Assembly: GCA_003451785.1 (NCBI GenBank) | Contig: DMJL01000223.1 | Location: 1 to 12,048 of the forward strand | Source of the DNA: Bacteroidales bacterium | Lineage (GTDB): Bacteria; Bacteroidota; Bacteroidia; Bacteroidales; UBA7960 | Direction of reading: 5' to 3' | DNA length: 12,048 nucleotides | Shown: in pieces, positions 1-7,427 of the stretch | How the letters are laid out: each line of letters begins with the position of its first letter | How positions within the stretch are numbered: the first letter of the stretch is position 1 | Position numbers and translations under genes: made by a program | Notes under the pieces: model-generated | What the model was told of the DNA's origin: nothing | The model's input: only the letters and a program-made list of their open reading frames with translations | The model's database searches: none

Positions 1-815
1 CCCAATTGGGCGAGTGCATCCTGAGCGGGAAGCAATTGGGAAAGCATAATTTTGCCAGCCGAATCGTTTGCCACTCCGGCCAGCCCGGCAAGCATTAGCG
101 GAAGGGCGAAGCGAAGCAAAGTTTTGAGAAGACTGGGGGAAAATGAAAACTTCTTTCGCAACAGCATTGGTATGAGCAACAACAGTGTAATGCTGCTTGC
201 TACCAAATTGGCTACAAAAACATAACCTACGCCAAAGTCGGGATTATAAATTATTTGCAATATCGGCAACAACTCTTTTGATCCGTTACTCACAAGCCAA
301 GGGCAGAGCAGAAAGAAAAACAGGTTTAGTCCAATATTAATACCGATATTTATAAACTTGATGACTGCAAATTTCACAGCCTTATTCTCTACTCTTAGCA
401 AAGCAAATGGAATGGCAGCCAAGACATCCAAACCAACAACTATTGCCATTAGCGATATAAACGAAGCATTGCCCCCAAAGCCTAAGAAGCCTGATAGAGG
501 CTCATGGAAAGTTATGGCAAGCCCAACAAATAATAGGGTAGTTACTGAGATACTGGCAAGGGATGTGCCCAATACTTTTGAAGGCGAATGGCTTTGATAA
601 AACCTGAAGAATGCTGTCTCCATGCCATAGGTGAGCAACACCAACAGGAATGCAACATAAGAGTACATTAGGGTAACTACTCCGTACTCTTGTGTTTCGA
701 AAATTAAATGCGTATAAAGCGGAACAAGCAGGTAGTTGAGAAATCTCCCAACAATGCTGCTAATACCATAGATTGCGGTTTGCTTAACTAAACTTCGTAT
801 ATGATGGATTCCCAT
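1..815 (-). CDS. Polysaccharide/oligosaccharide flippase (MOP superfamily, Wzx-like), partial
   Basis: This is the N-terminal 271 codons of an integral membrane protein; the 3' end lies beyond the left edge of the window. The translation starts MGIHHIRSLVKQTAIYG and is a series of long hydrophobic segments (about residues 15-35, 45-65, 85-103, 118-140, 150-172, 198-218, 232-250) joined by short basic loops. The segments around GMETAFFRFYQ (residues 64-74) and FALPLMLAGLAG (236-247) resemble what is usual in Bacteroidota lipopolysaccharide or exopolysaccharide flippases. Such proteins move undecaprenyl-linked sugar units across the inner membrane. I chose the ATG at 815 because the reading frame opens there with a typical flippase N-terminus. 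A one-mismatch -7 box lies just upstream. No other polysaccharide genes are visible here, so its substrate cannot be named. Confidence 0.85.
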   Translation of the reverse strand, partial: MGIHHIRSLVKQTAIYGISSIVGRFLNYLLVPLYTHLIFETQEYGVVTLMYSYVAFLLVLLTYGMETAFFRFYQSHSPSKVLGTSLASISVTTLLFVGLAITFHEPLSGFLGFGGNASFISLMAIVVGLDVLAAIPFALLRVENKAVKFAVIKFINIGINIGLNLFFFLLCPWLVSNGSKELLPILQIIYNPDFGVGYVFVANLVASSITLLLLIPMLLRKKFSFSPSLLKTLLRFALPLMLAGLAGVANDSAGKIMLSQLLPAQDALAQL

Positions 816-828
816 AACAAATTATTGA

Positions 829-836
829 CAAATATG
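829..836 (-). promoter_or_regulatory. Possible -7 box for the flippase gene
   Basis: On the minus strand this reads CATATTTG, one mismatch from the Bacteroidota -7 consensus TAnnTTTG. It ends 13 bases before the flippase start codon. No clear -33 TTG was found at 19-21 bases upstream, so this is a weak call. Confidence 0.3.
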
Positions 837-997
837 GGAATTAAAAATGGGAAATTACAGAAAAAATAGTCAAAATCCTATAATCTGCATTGGTGTTAGA
901 TTCCAATGTCATTCAATTTTGCCTAATTACAAGAAATCGCATCTAAAGAAAATGCAGTATGGGAAATTTGGAAACCTAATTAAGCGATTATTGCCTA

Positions 998-1210
998 TTA
1001 ATCCAAATTCAAGGCCACGCGCATTATCTTTTTCCACGCAGCATAGTCCGCTTCAAAAACTGTGGGATTGTTTACCCTAAGCCATGTGCCATATTTCACA
1101 TAGTCTGGAATAATTCCGCCATTGGATTTTTTTAATTCAGAAGGAATACCTTCTTGGTTCAAATGGCGTTCGTACGCAATTTTACTGGGCCTGTCTTCTT
1201 TTCTGTTCAT
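998..1210 (-). CDS. Small uncharacterised protein, 70 residues
   Basis: I do not recognise this gene as a named family. It encodes a 70-residue, charged, soluble-looking protein with no signal peptide, membrane segment or cysteine. The N-terminal third is basic and acidic (MNRKEDRPSK...). The middle and C-terminal part (residues 31-63) has a compact pattern with GGIIPDYVKYGTWLR followed by a W-K-K motif, which looks like a small folded domain. It lies on the same strand as tRNA-Arg and metG, 68 bases downstream of the tRNA, so it could be read from the tRNA transcript or its own promoter. I infer it is real because the composition is protein-like and it fills a gap between same-strand genes. 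Chance is not excluded at this length. Confidence 0.55.
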   Translation of the reverse strand: MNRKEDRPSKIAYERHLNQEGIPSELKKSNGGIIPDYVKYGTWLRVNNPTVFEADYAAWKKIMRVALNLD

Positions 1211-1278
1211 TTTAAAATATAATTTAAACTATCAGCAACCAGATTATGACAACAATTTTTTAGTTGATAAGTAACTTG

Positions 1279-1350
1279 TAGCCCCGACAGGAATCGAACC
1301 TGTATTTAAAGTTTAGGAAACTTCCGTTCTATCCGTTGAACTACAGGGCC
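1279..1350 (-). tRNA. tRNA-Arg, anticodon CCU (reads AGG)
   Basis: The minus strand folds into a full 72-base cloverleaf. It has a 7-bp acceptor stem (5' GGCCCTG, 3' CGGGGCT), T8-A9, a 4-bp D stem GTTC/GAAC with G18-G19 in its loop, a 5-bp anticodon stem GAAGT/ACTTT with loop TTCCTAA, a 4-base variable loop, and T stem ACAGG/CCTGT with loop TTCGATT. The anticodon CCT is the complement of plus-strand 1315-1317. The discriminator is A73, and CCA is not encoded in full (CAA follows). The acceptor stem has two G-U wobbles, including the first pair G1-U72, which is unusual. An exact -7 promoter box lies 13 bases upstream. Confidence 0.93.
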
Positions 1351-1363
1351 ATTAAATTTTCTG

Positions 1364-1371
1364 CAAAATTA
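1364..1371 (-). promoter_or_regulatory. -7 promoter box for tRNA-Arg
   Basis: The minus strand reads TAATTTTG, an exact match to the Bacteroidota TAnnTTTG box. It ends 13 bases before the first base of the mature tRNA, which would put the transcript start a few bases ahead of it. A TTG lies 26 bases upstream of the box, more than the usual 19-21. Confidence 0.55.
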
Positions 1372-1438
1372 ACGATTTTATGTTCTTTTTTTACATTCAA
1401 GCAAAGAAATACTTAACAGAATCTGAAATTTTGCAGCA

Positions 1439-3520
1439 TTAATTGATAGGCAATCCGTTTGCAACACCACCTTCGGGTACTACGAATTGCAATTTTCCTG
1501 TATGGTCTTCAGAAAGCAACAACATGCCGTGCGACTCTACGCCTTTTATCAATCTGGGTTCCAAGTTAAGAAGTACTACTACCTGTTTGCCAATCAATTC
1601 TTCTGGGCTAAACTGCTCGGCAATACCCGAAACAATAGTGCGACGATCAAGGCCAGTATCTACTTCCAATTTAAGGAGCTTTTTAGTCTTAGCGACCTTT
1701 TCGGCTGATAGTATTGTTCCGGTGCGTAGGTCTATTTTCAGAAAATCTTCGAATGTTGCCGATGCTTTTGCCGGGGTAAGCGTTGGCTTGATGTTTTGAT
1801 TTTGCAATTTGGTCTTTTCAAGTTTTTCTATCTGCAACGCAATTTGCTGGTCTTCAATTTTCTCAAAAAGCAATTCGGGGGTTTCCAAAATTTTCCCATG
1901 AGCGACAATGTTGGAGCCACCTGCTATTTTCCATAAATTGCCGTCAATGCCAAGCATTGCAGAGAGCTTTTTGGACGAGAACGGCAAAAACGGCTCGCCA
2001 AGAATGGCCAAATTTGCGCAAATCTGCAAGCTGATGTTCAAAATTGTGGCAACTCGCTCAGGGTCGTTCTTAAAGACCTTCCAAGGCTCGGCATCGGTAA
2101 GGTATTTGTTGCCAAGACGGGCTAAGTTCATAAACTCGGCAAGAGCTTCCCGAAAACGAAAATGGCTGAGCGATTGAGAGATTCTTTCGGGAAATGTAGC
2201 CATGGTATCCAACACCATCTGGTCTTCTGGGGTGAGTTGTGTTGCGGTTGGCACTTTACCATCGAAATACTTGTGCACCAAAACCATCGTTCGGTTCACA
2301 AAATTGCCATAAATGGCTACCAACTCGCTATTGTTGCGTGCCTGAAAATCCTTCCAAGTAAAATCGTTGTCTTTGGTTTCGGGTGCTGCTGCACACAGAG
2401 CATATCGCAACACATCTTGTTTTCCGGGAAACTCTTGCAGGTACTCATGCAGCCAAACAGCCCAATTGCGCGAAGTTGAGATCTTGTCGCCTTCAAGATT
2501 CAAAAATTCATTTGCTGGCACATTTTCTGGCAGAATATAACTTCCTTCGGCGTGAAGCATAGCCGGAAAAACTATGCAATGAAACACAATATTATCTTTT
2601 CCTATAAAATGCACCAGCTTGGTATCCTTACTTTTCCAATACGGCTCCCATTCCTTGCCGTTTTTTTCTGCCCATTCGCAAGTTGCCGAAATATATCCTA
2701 TAGGTGCATCAAACCATACATACAACACTTTGCCATCGGCTCCTTCTATTGGTACCTTCACCCCCCAATCCAAGTCGCGGGTTACAGCCCTGGGTTGCAA
2801 CCCTTGGTCAATCCACGACTTACACTGTCCGTAAACATTGGTTTTCCAGTCGTGCTTATGTCCTTCGAGTATCCATTTGCGCAGCATAGGCTCAAAATGG
2901 TTGAGTGGCAAAAACCAATGTCGGGTAGGCTTTAGCACTGGGGGATTTCCACTAAGCACCGATTTGGGATTTATCAGGTCGGTGGCATTGAGCGATGTTC
3001 CGCAATTCTCACACTGGTCGCCATAAGCCCTATCGAAACTGCAATGCGGACAAGTACCGGTTATGTATCTATCCGCCAGAAACTGCTTTTGTTCCTCGTC
3101 ATAAAACTGCTCACTCTCCTGCTCTATGAATTGCCCTTTTTCGTATAGCTTGCGAAAGAAAGCGGATGCGGTGCTATGGTGAACCGGATCGGAAGTGCGG
3201 CTATACACATCGAAGGATATTCCAAACGACTCAAACGATTCTTTGATTATGTTGTGATACTTATCCACTACTTGCTGTGGCGTAACGCCTTCTTGCTTTG
3301 CTTTTATGGTAATAGGCACTCCATGCTCGTCGCTCCCGCCGATAAAAACTACATCCTCACCTTTGAGCCTCAAGAAGCGGGCGTAGATATCCGCAGGTAT
3401 GTAAACTCCTGCCAAATGTCCAATATGTATGGGTCCATTGGCATAGGGCAATGCCGATGTTACTGTGTAGCGACTGAATCGTGCTTCGTTGCCGTCGATA
3501 TTCGATGAATCTTTGTTCAC
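1439..3520 (-). CDS. metG: Methionyl-tRNA synthetase
   Basis: This cytoplasmic class I aminoacyl-tRNA synthetase charges tRNA-Met for initiation and elongation. The 693-residue protein shows the HIGH motif (residues 32-35), a zinc-binding insertion with CPHC at 157-160 and CENC at 170-173, and the KMSKS equivalent KISTS (346-350). The anticodon-binding helical domain spans roughly 385-545. A C-terminal OB-fold tRNA-binding domain (about 588-693) is joined by a lysine/glutamine-rich linker; this long form is common in bacteria. The start codon is GTG: an in-frame TAA lies two codons upstream and there is no ATG before the HIGH region. All catalytic motifs are present. It is likely read from its own promoter at 3557-3564, upstream of and on the same strand as tRNA-Arg. 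Confidence 0.97.
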   Translation of the reverse strand: MNKDSSNIDGNEARFSRYTVTSALPYANGPIHIGHLAGVYIPADIYARFLRLKGEDVVFIGGSDEHGVPITIKAKQEGVTPQQVVDKYHNIIKESFESFGISFDVYSRTSDPVHHSTASAFFRKLYEKGQFIEQESEQFYDEEQKQFLADRYITGTCPHCSFDRAYGDQCENCGTSLNATDLINPKSVLSGNPPVLKPTRHWFLPLNHFEPMLRKWILEGHKHDWKTNVYGQCKSWIDQGLQPRAVTRDLDWGVKVPIEGADGKVLYVWFDAPIGYISATCEWAEKNGKEWEPYWKSKDTKLVHFIGKDNIVFHCIVFPAMLHAEGSYILPENVPANEFLNLEGDKISTSRNWAVWLHEYLQEFPGKQDVLRYALCAAAPETKDNDFTWKDFQARNNSELVAIYGNFVNRTMVLVHKYFDGKVPTATQLTPEDQMVLDTMATFPERISQSLSHFRFREALAEFMNLARLGNKYLTDAEPWKVFKNDPERVATILNISLQICANLAILGEPFLPFSSKKLSAMLGIDGNLWKIAGGSNIVAHGKILETPELLFEKIEDQQIALQIEKLEKTKLQNQNIKPTLTPAKASATFEDFLKIDLRTGTILSAEKVAKTKKLLKLEVDTGLDRRTIVSGIAEQFSPEELIGKQVVVLLNLEPRLIKGVESHGMLLLSEDHTGKLQFVVPEGGVANGLPIN

Positions 3521-3556
3521 TGCTTATGCTGGTTTTACTATTTGGATTAAGAAGCG

Positions 3557-3564
3557 CAAAGTTA
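3557..3564 (-). promoter_or_regulatory. -7 promoter box for metG
   Basis: The minus strand reads TAACTTTG, an exact TAnnTTTG match ending 36 bases before the GTG start. This would leave a leader of about 30 bases. No convincing -33 element was found at the expected distance. Confidence 0.5.
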
Positions 3565-3961
3565 ATATAAACGCATTAAACATTATCGCAGCAACAGAGA
3601 GTTCCATCCAGGATTTATGGTTCCTTAGATATTACGGCACAATTCTTCAGCCCCACTTTACTAAAAACTTATACCATCAGAACTGTATTGTGTATTGCTG
3701 TAAGGCGAATGTTTTCAGATGATTTTAAATTTTTGAAAGACAATTTTCAATACAGATGTTTCCTTTGGGCAACAAATATGCTCACTTTTCTAATGGATGC
3801 TTTTAAAATATTGAACAGGATTGGAAGAGTTTAAGCACCGCATCTCCAAATTTACCCCCCCTACAAATAGTGGTTTTGGGAATGAAAGCATAACATCTTA
3901 CATGACTTTTAAATAGGTCTTTTTATTGCGCAATTTTATAGCATATACTGCCAATTGTTGC

Positions 3962-3969
3962 TAATTTTG
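3962..3969 (+). promoter_or_regulatory. Possible -7 box for the sigma-54 activator gene
   Basis: TAATTTTG is an exact match to TAnnTTTG, but it sits about 320 bases before the start codon and no -33 element is clear. One exact box in about 770 bases of AT-rich DNA may be chance. Confidence 0.25.
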
Positions 3970-4288
3970 CAAAAAAACTGCCTTTATGGCATGTTTTGTG
4001 TTCGCGATGAAATTTAAGAGCTTGTGATTTGGCGTTTTTGATGGGATTCAGATGAAAACAATCATTAGTTGTGGGATGATTACCCACTAATTCGCAAATT
4101 GCGGTGAAGGGGTTTTTAAAAAGACCATTTTAGTTTTTTGTTTGTGAATGCACACTTTGATAATGTTTATTGCCGCTATCAAAACGAATATTATGTAGAA
4201 CTGTATTTGGGTCAAAATCAGCTTCTTTCAGTTGCACTTGTTGGTCTATCGCTTTATAGAAAACACACTTTAATACTTCCTAATACGC

Positions 4289-5530
4289 ATGTCAGACATT
4301 CAATCCATAAAGCAACGCTTCGGAATAATCGGATTTTCACCCCGTTTGGAGCGGGCCATTGATGTGGCTCGTCAGGTAGCGGCTACCGACATCACTGTGC
4401 TTATCACGGGCGAGAGCGGCACCGGAAAGGAATTTTTCCCAAAAATCATTCACCAATTGAGTGCTCGCAAGCATGGGCCATACATAGCCGTAAATTGTGG
4501 TGCTATACCCGAAGGCACTATAGATTCGGAGCTTTTTGGTCATGAGAAAGGTGCGTTTACGGGTGCTCACGAGTCGCGCAAAGGATATTTTGAGGTGGTC
4601 AATGGAGGTACTATTTTCTTGGATGAGGTTGCCGAGTTGCCCCTTCTTACCCAAGTGCGGTTGCTGCGGGTTTTGGAGTCGGGTGAGTTTATAAGGGTAG
4701 GGTCATCTAAGGTGCAGAAAACAGATGTGCGAGTTGTAGCTGCAACCAATGTAAATCTGCATCAGGCAATTGCATCGGGCAGATTTAGAGAAGATCTCTA
4801 CTACAGGCTGAATACCGTGCCTATTCAGGTACCTGCATTGCGCGAGCGAAAGGAGGACATAATTTTATTGTTTAAAAAATTCTGCTCCGATTTTGGAGAG
4901 AAATACAGAATGCCGCCCTTGAAACTTACTTCTAGGGCAGAAGACTACCTAAAGGAGCAACGGTGGTCGGGCAATATTCGGCAACTGAAAAATCTGGCCG
5001 AACAAATATCGGTGATAGAAAGCAACCGTACTATTGATACTGAGACCCTTGCAAAGTATTTAGTGCCCGATGTTGATCGCTCCTTGCCTGTGCTGCTCTC
5101 CAAGAGCGACCAAGCCGGAGGAGACCTTAGCGAAAGGGAGATTTTGTACAAGGTGCTTTTTGAAATGCGAAGAGATGTAAATGAGTTGAAGAAGATCATT
5201 TCTGAGATAGTTGATTCAACAGCCTTTCCCTTTTCGATGGATGATGCCCAAGTTGGCCAAAGCCGACAAGAAAAAGCAATTCGCCCTGAGCCTTTTCAGG
5301 AAATAAGTTCAGTAAAGGTTACACATCATGCTCCCAACATCGAAAACGAGCCATTTGAAGAAGCAACCCACGAGGTGGTTGAGGAGAACTTATCTCTGCT
5401 CTCCAATGAGAAGGAGCTAATAGTAAAAGCATTGCAAGTAAACAAGGGTCGCCGACGAAAGGCTGCCAAGCAGTTGGGCATTTCTGAGCGCACCCTTTAT
5501 CGCAAGATTAAGGAACTCAATATAGAGTAA
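4289..5530 (+). CDS. Sigma-54-dependent transcriptional activator (AAA+ and Fis domains, no receiver)
   Basis: This 413-residue cytoplasmic protein belongs to the enhancer-binding proteins that use ATP hydrolysis to open promoters held by RNA polymerase with sigma-54 (RpoN). The AAA+ domain begins almost at the N-terminus: Walker A GESGTGKE (41-48), the sigma-54-contacting loop GAFTGA (88-93), Walker B TIFLDE (108-113), the sensor I region VRVVAATN (147-154), the arginine-finger region GRFREDLYYRLN (164-175), and WSGNIRQL (226-233). A linker of about 110 residues follows, including a charged helix-like segment at 281-309. A Fis-type helix-turn-helix (about 373-413) ends the protein. There is no N-terminal receiver, GAF or PAS domain, so its control input is not visible. 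It lies 143 bases upstream of lptE; a candidate sigma-54 promoter precedes groES in the same block. Confidence 0.93.
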   Translation: MSDIQSIKQRFGIIGFSPRLERAIDVARQVAATDITVLITGESGTGKEFFPKIIHQLSARKHGPYIAVNCGAIPEGTIDSELFGHEKGAFTGAHESRKGYFEVVNGGTIFLDEVAELPLLTQVRLLRVLESGEFIRVGSSKVQKTDVRVVAATNVNLHQAIASGRFREDLYYRLNTVPIQVPALRERKEDIILLFKKFCSDFGEKYRMPPLKLTSRAEDYLKEQRWSGNIRQLKNLAEQISVIESNRTIDTETLAKYLVPDVDRSLPVLLSKSDQAGGDLSEREILYKVLFEMRRDVNELKKIISEIVDSTAFPFSMDDAQVGQSRQEKAIRPEPFQEISSVKVTHHAPNIENEPFEEATHEVVEENLSLLSNEKELIVKALQVNKGRRRKAAKQLGISERTLYRKIKELNIE

Positions 5531-5642
5531 GGCACATTTCATTTTGTGCAAACTGTTTCTGCAAAATGCAAGTGGTTATCTATCAGCAGCTAAGAGATCC
5601 ATTTTTGTAGAGATTGCACATAATTTGGGCTGCATTTTTTTG

Positions 5643-5650
5643 TAAATTTG
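5643..5650 (+). promoter_or_regulatory. -7 promoter box for the lptE-secG operon
   Basis: TAAATTTG is an exact TAnnTTTG match ending 23 bases before the lptE ATG. A TTTG at 5624-5627 lies 15 bases upstream of it, shorter than the usual 19-21. AGGAG (5669-5673) directly abuts the ATG with no spacer, so it is unlikely to act as a normal ribosome binding site. Confidence 0.5.
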
Positions 5651-5673
5651 CAAACAATCTTTTTTAATAGGAG

Positions 5674-6189
5674 ATGAAACCCAAACAAGTATTTTTCTCG
5701 TGGCTTGCTCTAATGGTAGTTTTGATGTCAACACCATCTTGCGGCATTTACTCGTTCACAGGAGCCAGCATTCCGCCGCAGGCTACTACCTTCTCGGTTG
5801 CAGCCTTTCCCAACCAAGCATTGCTTGTGCAGCCTACCCTTAGCCATCGTTTTACGGAGGCGTTGCAAGATAAGTTTTTGCGTGGCACCAACCTGAGAAT
5901 GGTATCTGCCAATGGTGACCTGCACTTCGAAGGGCACATAAGTGATTATACCACTGCGCCTGCCGCTATCACTGCCGGCGATAGAGCAGCACTCAATCGG
6001 CTCACAATCACCGTAAGGGTGAGGTTCGAAAACCATTTTCAGCCCGAACAGAACTTCGACAGGTCGTTCTCCCGCTTTTGGGATTATCCCAGTACGCAAA
6101 ACCTATCTGATGTGGAAGATGAAGCAATTAGCCAGATAAGTCAGGCTTTGGTGGAAGATATTTTTAACCAAGCAGTTGTAAACTGGTAA
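5674..6189 (+). CDS. lptE: LptE-family LPS assembly lipoprotein
   Basis: The 171-residue product begins with a lipoprotein signal peptide: basic MKPK, a hydrophobic core (residues 7-18) and a lipobox ending in Cys23 (STPSC). The mature part starts GIYSFTGASIPPQ, a pattern typical of Bacteroidota LptE-family proteins. It continues as an alternating strand/helix domain with an acidic C-terminal helix (about 145-169). In the known pathway LptE sits inside the LptD barrel of the outer membrane and helps insert lipopolysaccharide into the outer leaflet. The length fits the family. It is the first gene of a tight cluster: the next start codon is only 6 bases beyond its stop codon. LptD is not in the window. 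The family call is firm; the partner is inferred from the family. Confidence 0.9.
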   Translation: MKPKQVFFSWLALMVVLMSTPSCGIYSFTGASIPPQATTFSVAAFPNQALLVQPTLSHRFTEALQDKFLRGTNLRMVSANGDLHFEGHISDYTTAPAAITAGDRAALNRLTITVRVRFENHFQPEQNFDRSFSRFWDYPSTQNLSDVEDEAISQISQALVEDIFNQAVVNW

Positions 6190-6195
6190 TTCTTT

Positions 6196-6939
6196 ATGCG
6201 CCCCGATAAGTTTATTTTCTTCATTCAGAATCCCGAAAAACTCAATACAGCAACGGCAAGTCGGTTTAGAAAACTTGCAGAAGAATACCCATATTGCCAA
6301 CCACTTAGATTTGTTTTAGCCAAAAATCTTCAGGTTTTCAAAAGCACCGATTACGAACTGCATGTGAATCAGGCAGCGGCTATGTCGGCCAATAGAAGAG
6401 CTTTTCAGGCATATATTGCAGGCAGGGATTCCACTTCGGCAAAAGAATCCCAGACCAAGAAACCTGACAACGAAAAATCATTAGGATGGTTTGGCTGGAT
6501 AACTGCATTGTTGGGATTGCGCAACAAGGAAGAAACTCCTGCTATTGTTGCTCCAACAAAAATCCCGGACACACCAGTCTTGGAAGCCCCAACCCAGGTT
6601 GCAGAAACAGTGGATGTGATAGAAGTACCCAATGAGCAGGTTGAATCATTAGCACCAAAAAAATCAAAGCAAAACTTCAATCACCTGATTGATAAGTTTA
6701 TTACAGAGAACCCCAGTATAGGAAGTTACAATCCAACCATTACAGGAGGCAATTTGGCAGAGAAAAATCTTGTGGAGCCAGAAGAGATTGGTACAGAAAC
6801 ACTTGCAACTGTTTTTGAACGCCAAGGGCATACTGGTAAAGCCATTGCGATTTACGAAAAATTATCGTTGAAATATCCGGAAAAAAGCAGTTACTTTGCA
6901 GAAAAAATCAGCAGCTTAAAAAATCATCTAACGAACTGA
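6196..6939 (+). CDS. Uncharacterised protein with a C-terminal TPR-like repeat, between lptE and secG
   Basis: This 247-residue protein has no name I can assign. The N-terminal part (1-77) looks helical and contains a YPYCQ motif (31-35) followed by LRFVLAKNL, a pattern I associate with Bacteroidota proteins found beside secG. The middle (78-160) is low in complexity, rich in Pro, Thr, Val, Lys and Glu, with one short tryptophan-containing hydrophobic stretch (96-108) that could touch a membrane. The C-terminal part (201-242) forms one TPR-like helix pair with the core GHTGKAIAIYEKLSLKYPEK. There is no signal peptide, so it is probably cytoplasmic or membrane-associated. It starts 6 bases after lptE and ends 3 bases before secG, which argues for co-expression and perhaps a link to secretion or envelope assembly. 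Function is unknown. Confidence 0.8.
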   Translation: MRPDKFIFFIQNPEKLNTATASRFRKLAEEYPYCQPLRFVLAKNLQVFKSTDYELHVNQAAAMSANRRAFQAYIAGRDSTSAKESQTKKPDNEKSLGWFGWITALLGLRNKEETPAIVAPTKIPDTPVLEAPTQVAETVDVIEVPNEQVESLAPKKSKQNFNHLIDKFITENPSIGSYNPTITGGNLAEKNLVEPEEIGTETLATVFERQGHTGKAIAIYEKLSLKYPEKSSYFAEKISSLKNHLTN

Positions 6940-6942
6940 AAA

Positions 6943-7299
6943 ATGGGTCTTTATATTTTAATCATGGTACTGATACTTATTGCTTGTGTCTTTCTTGTGC
7001 TTGTTGTTTTGGTGCAGAACGCCAAGGGTGGCGGTCTGGCAAGCAATTTTTCGTCGAACAACCAAGTGATGGGTGTGCGTAAGACCACCGATTTTCTGGA
7101 AAAAGCTACTTGGACGCTTGCAATTGTTTTGGGTGTATTGGCATTGACATCCACTTTTGTTATACCCCGTGCAGGTACACAGGTACAGCAAAGCGAAGTG
7201 CGCGACTTAGTTCCTGCACAGCAAATGCCACAGGCGCAATTCCCTGCTACAACCCCTGAGCAGGAACCCGTGCAGCCGCAGCCTGAAGTACAGGAATAA
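6943..7299 (+). CDS. secG: Preprotein translocase subunit SecG
   Basis: SecG is the small accessory subunit of the SecYEG channel in the inner membrane. This 118-residue protein has two membrane segments (about 3-24 and 56-74). Between them is the conserved cytoplasmic loop NAKGGGLASNF (26-36), followed by a charged stretch and FLEKATW (51-57), all hallmarks of the family. The C-terminal tail (about 92-118) is rich in Pro, Gln and Glu, a common low-complexity addition in this phylum. The start codon is 3 bases after the preceding stop codon, so it is the last gene of the lptE operon. A strong terminator begins 22 bases after its stop codon. Confidence 0.95.
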   Translation: MGLYILIMVLILIACVFLVLVVLVQNAKGGGLASNFSSNNQVMGVRKTTDFLEKATWTLAIVLGVLALTSTFVIPRAGTQVQQSEVRDLVPAQQMPQAQFPATTPEQEPVQPQPEVQE

Positions 7300-7321
7300 C
7301 CGAAAAGGATTAGGACTTTTT

Positions 7322-7356
7322 AATGCCAGAATGTCAGTTTCATTCTGGCATTTTTT
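7322..7356 (+). terminator. Rho-independent terminator after secG
   Basis: A perfect 12-bp stem (AATGCCAGAATG, 7322-7333, with CATTCTGGCATT, 7341-7352) has a 7-base loop and runs into a T tract. It should end the lptE operon and so separate it from groES transcription. Confidence 0.93.
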
Positions 7357-7410
7357 GTGTTTTGGCATTTCTTCTGTCAATTTTTGCCCGTTGCTAAGGG
7401 TTTTTGTCCT

Positions 7411-7427
7411 TTGGCACAAATTTCGCT
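7411..7427 (+). promoter_or_regulatory. Candidate sigma-54 (-24/-12) promoter for groES-groEL
   Basis: TTGGCACAAATTTCGCT matches the sigma-54 consensus YTGGCACG-N4-TTGCW at 11 of 13 defined positions. The invariant GG (7413-7414) and GC (7425-7426) have the required 10-base spacing. The predicted start of transcription is near 7438, giving a leader of about 54 bases. No exact TAnnTTTG box exists between secG and groES; the best is a one-mismatch AATTTTTG at 7379-7386 with a TTG 21 bases upstream. No CIRCE heat-shock operator was seen. A sigma-54 activator is encoded 3 kb upstream. Use of this site is inference. Confidence 0.5.

Larger units (their letters stand above)
3521..4288. other. Gene-free region between divergent metG and the sigma-54 activator gene
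   Basis: This stretch of about 770 AT-rich bases holds no open frame that resembles a protein. Its left end carries the metG promoter. On the plus strand there is an exact TAnnTTTG box (TAATTTTG, 3962-3969), which would give the activator gene a leader of about 310 bases. The putative leader holds an imperfect hairpin at 4064-4091 (ATTA/TAAT, GTT bulge, GTGGG/CCCAC) and the 11-base palindrome CGCAAATTGCG at 4093-4103. A further palindrome, ATTGCGCAAT, lies at 3925-3934. The 10-base arms GGTCTTTTTA (3916-3925) and TAAAAAGACC (4117-4126) are inverted copies of each other. I cannot assign these elements a role. Confidence 0.5.

Noticed and set aside
4209..4222. GG-N10-GC spacing (TTGGGTCAAAATCAGCTT) upstream of the activator, as an autoregulatory sigma-54 site
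   Set aside because: Beyond GG and GC it matches the consensus poorly; such a four-base pattern is expected about three times by chance in this 770-base gap. A similar one occurs at 3768-3781.
4138..4362. A 74-codon frame just before and overlapping the activator start
   Set aside because: It overlaps the AAA+ coding region out of frame and has no recognisable domain; the shared DNA is better explained by the activator gene and its leader.
5532..5549. Small hairpin GCACA/TGTGC just after the activator gene as a terminator
   Set aside because: Only five base pairs and no following T tract; read-through into lptE remains possible.
5574..5587. GG-N10-GC spacing upstream of lptE as a sigma-54 promoter
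   Set aside because: The flanking bases do not match TGGCAC or TTGC, and an exact housekeeping -7 box lies closer to the gene.
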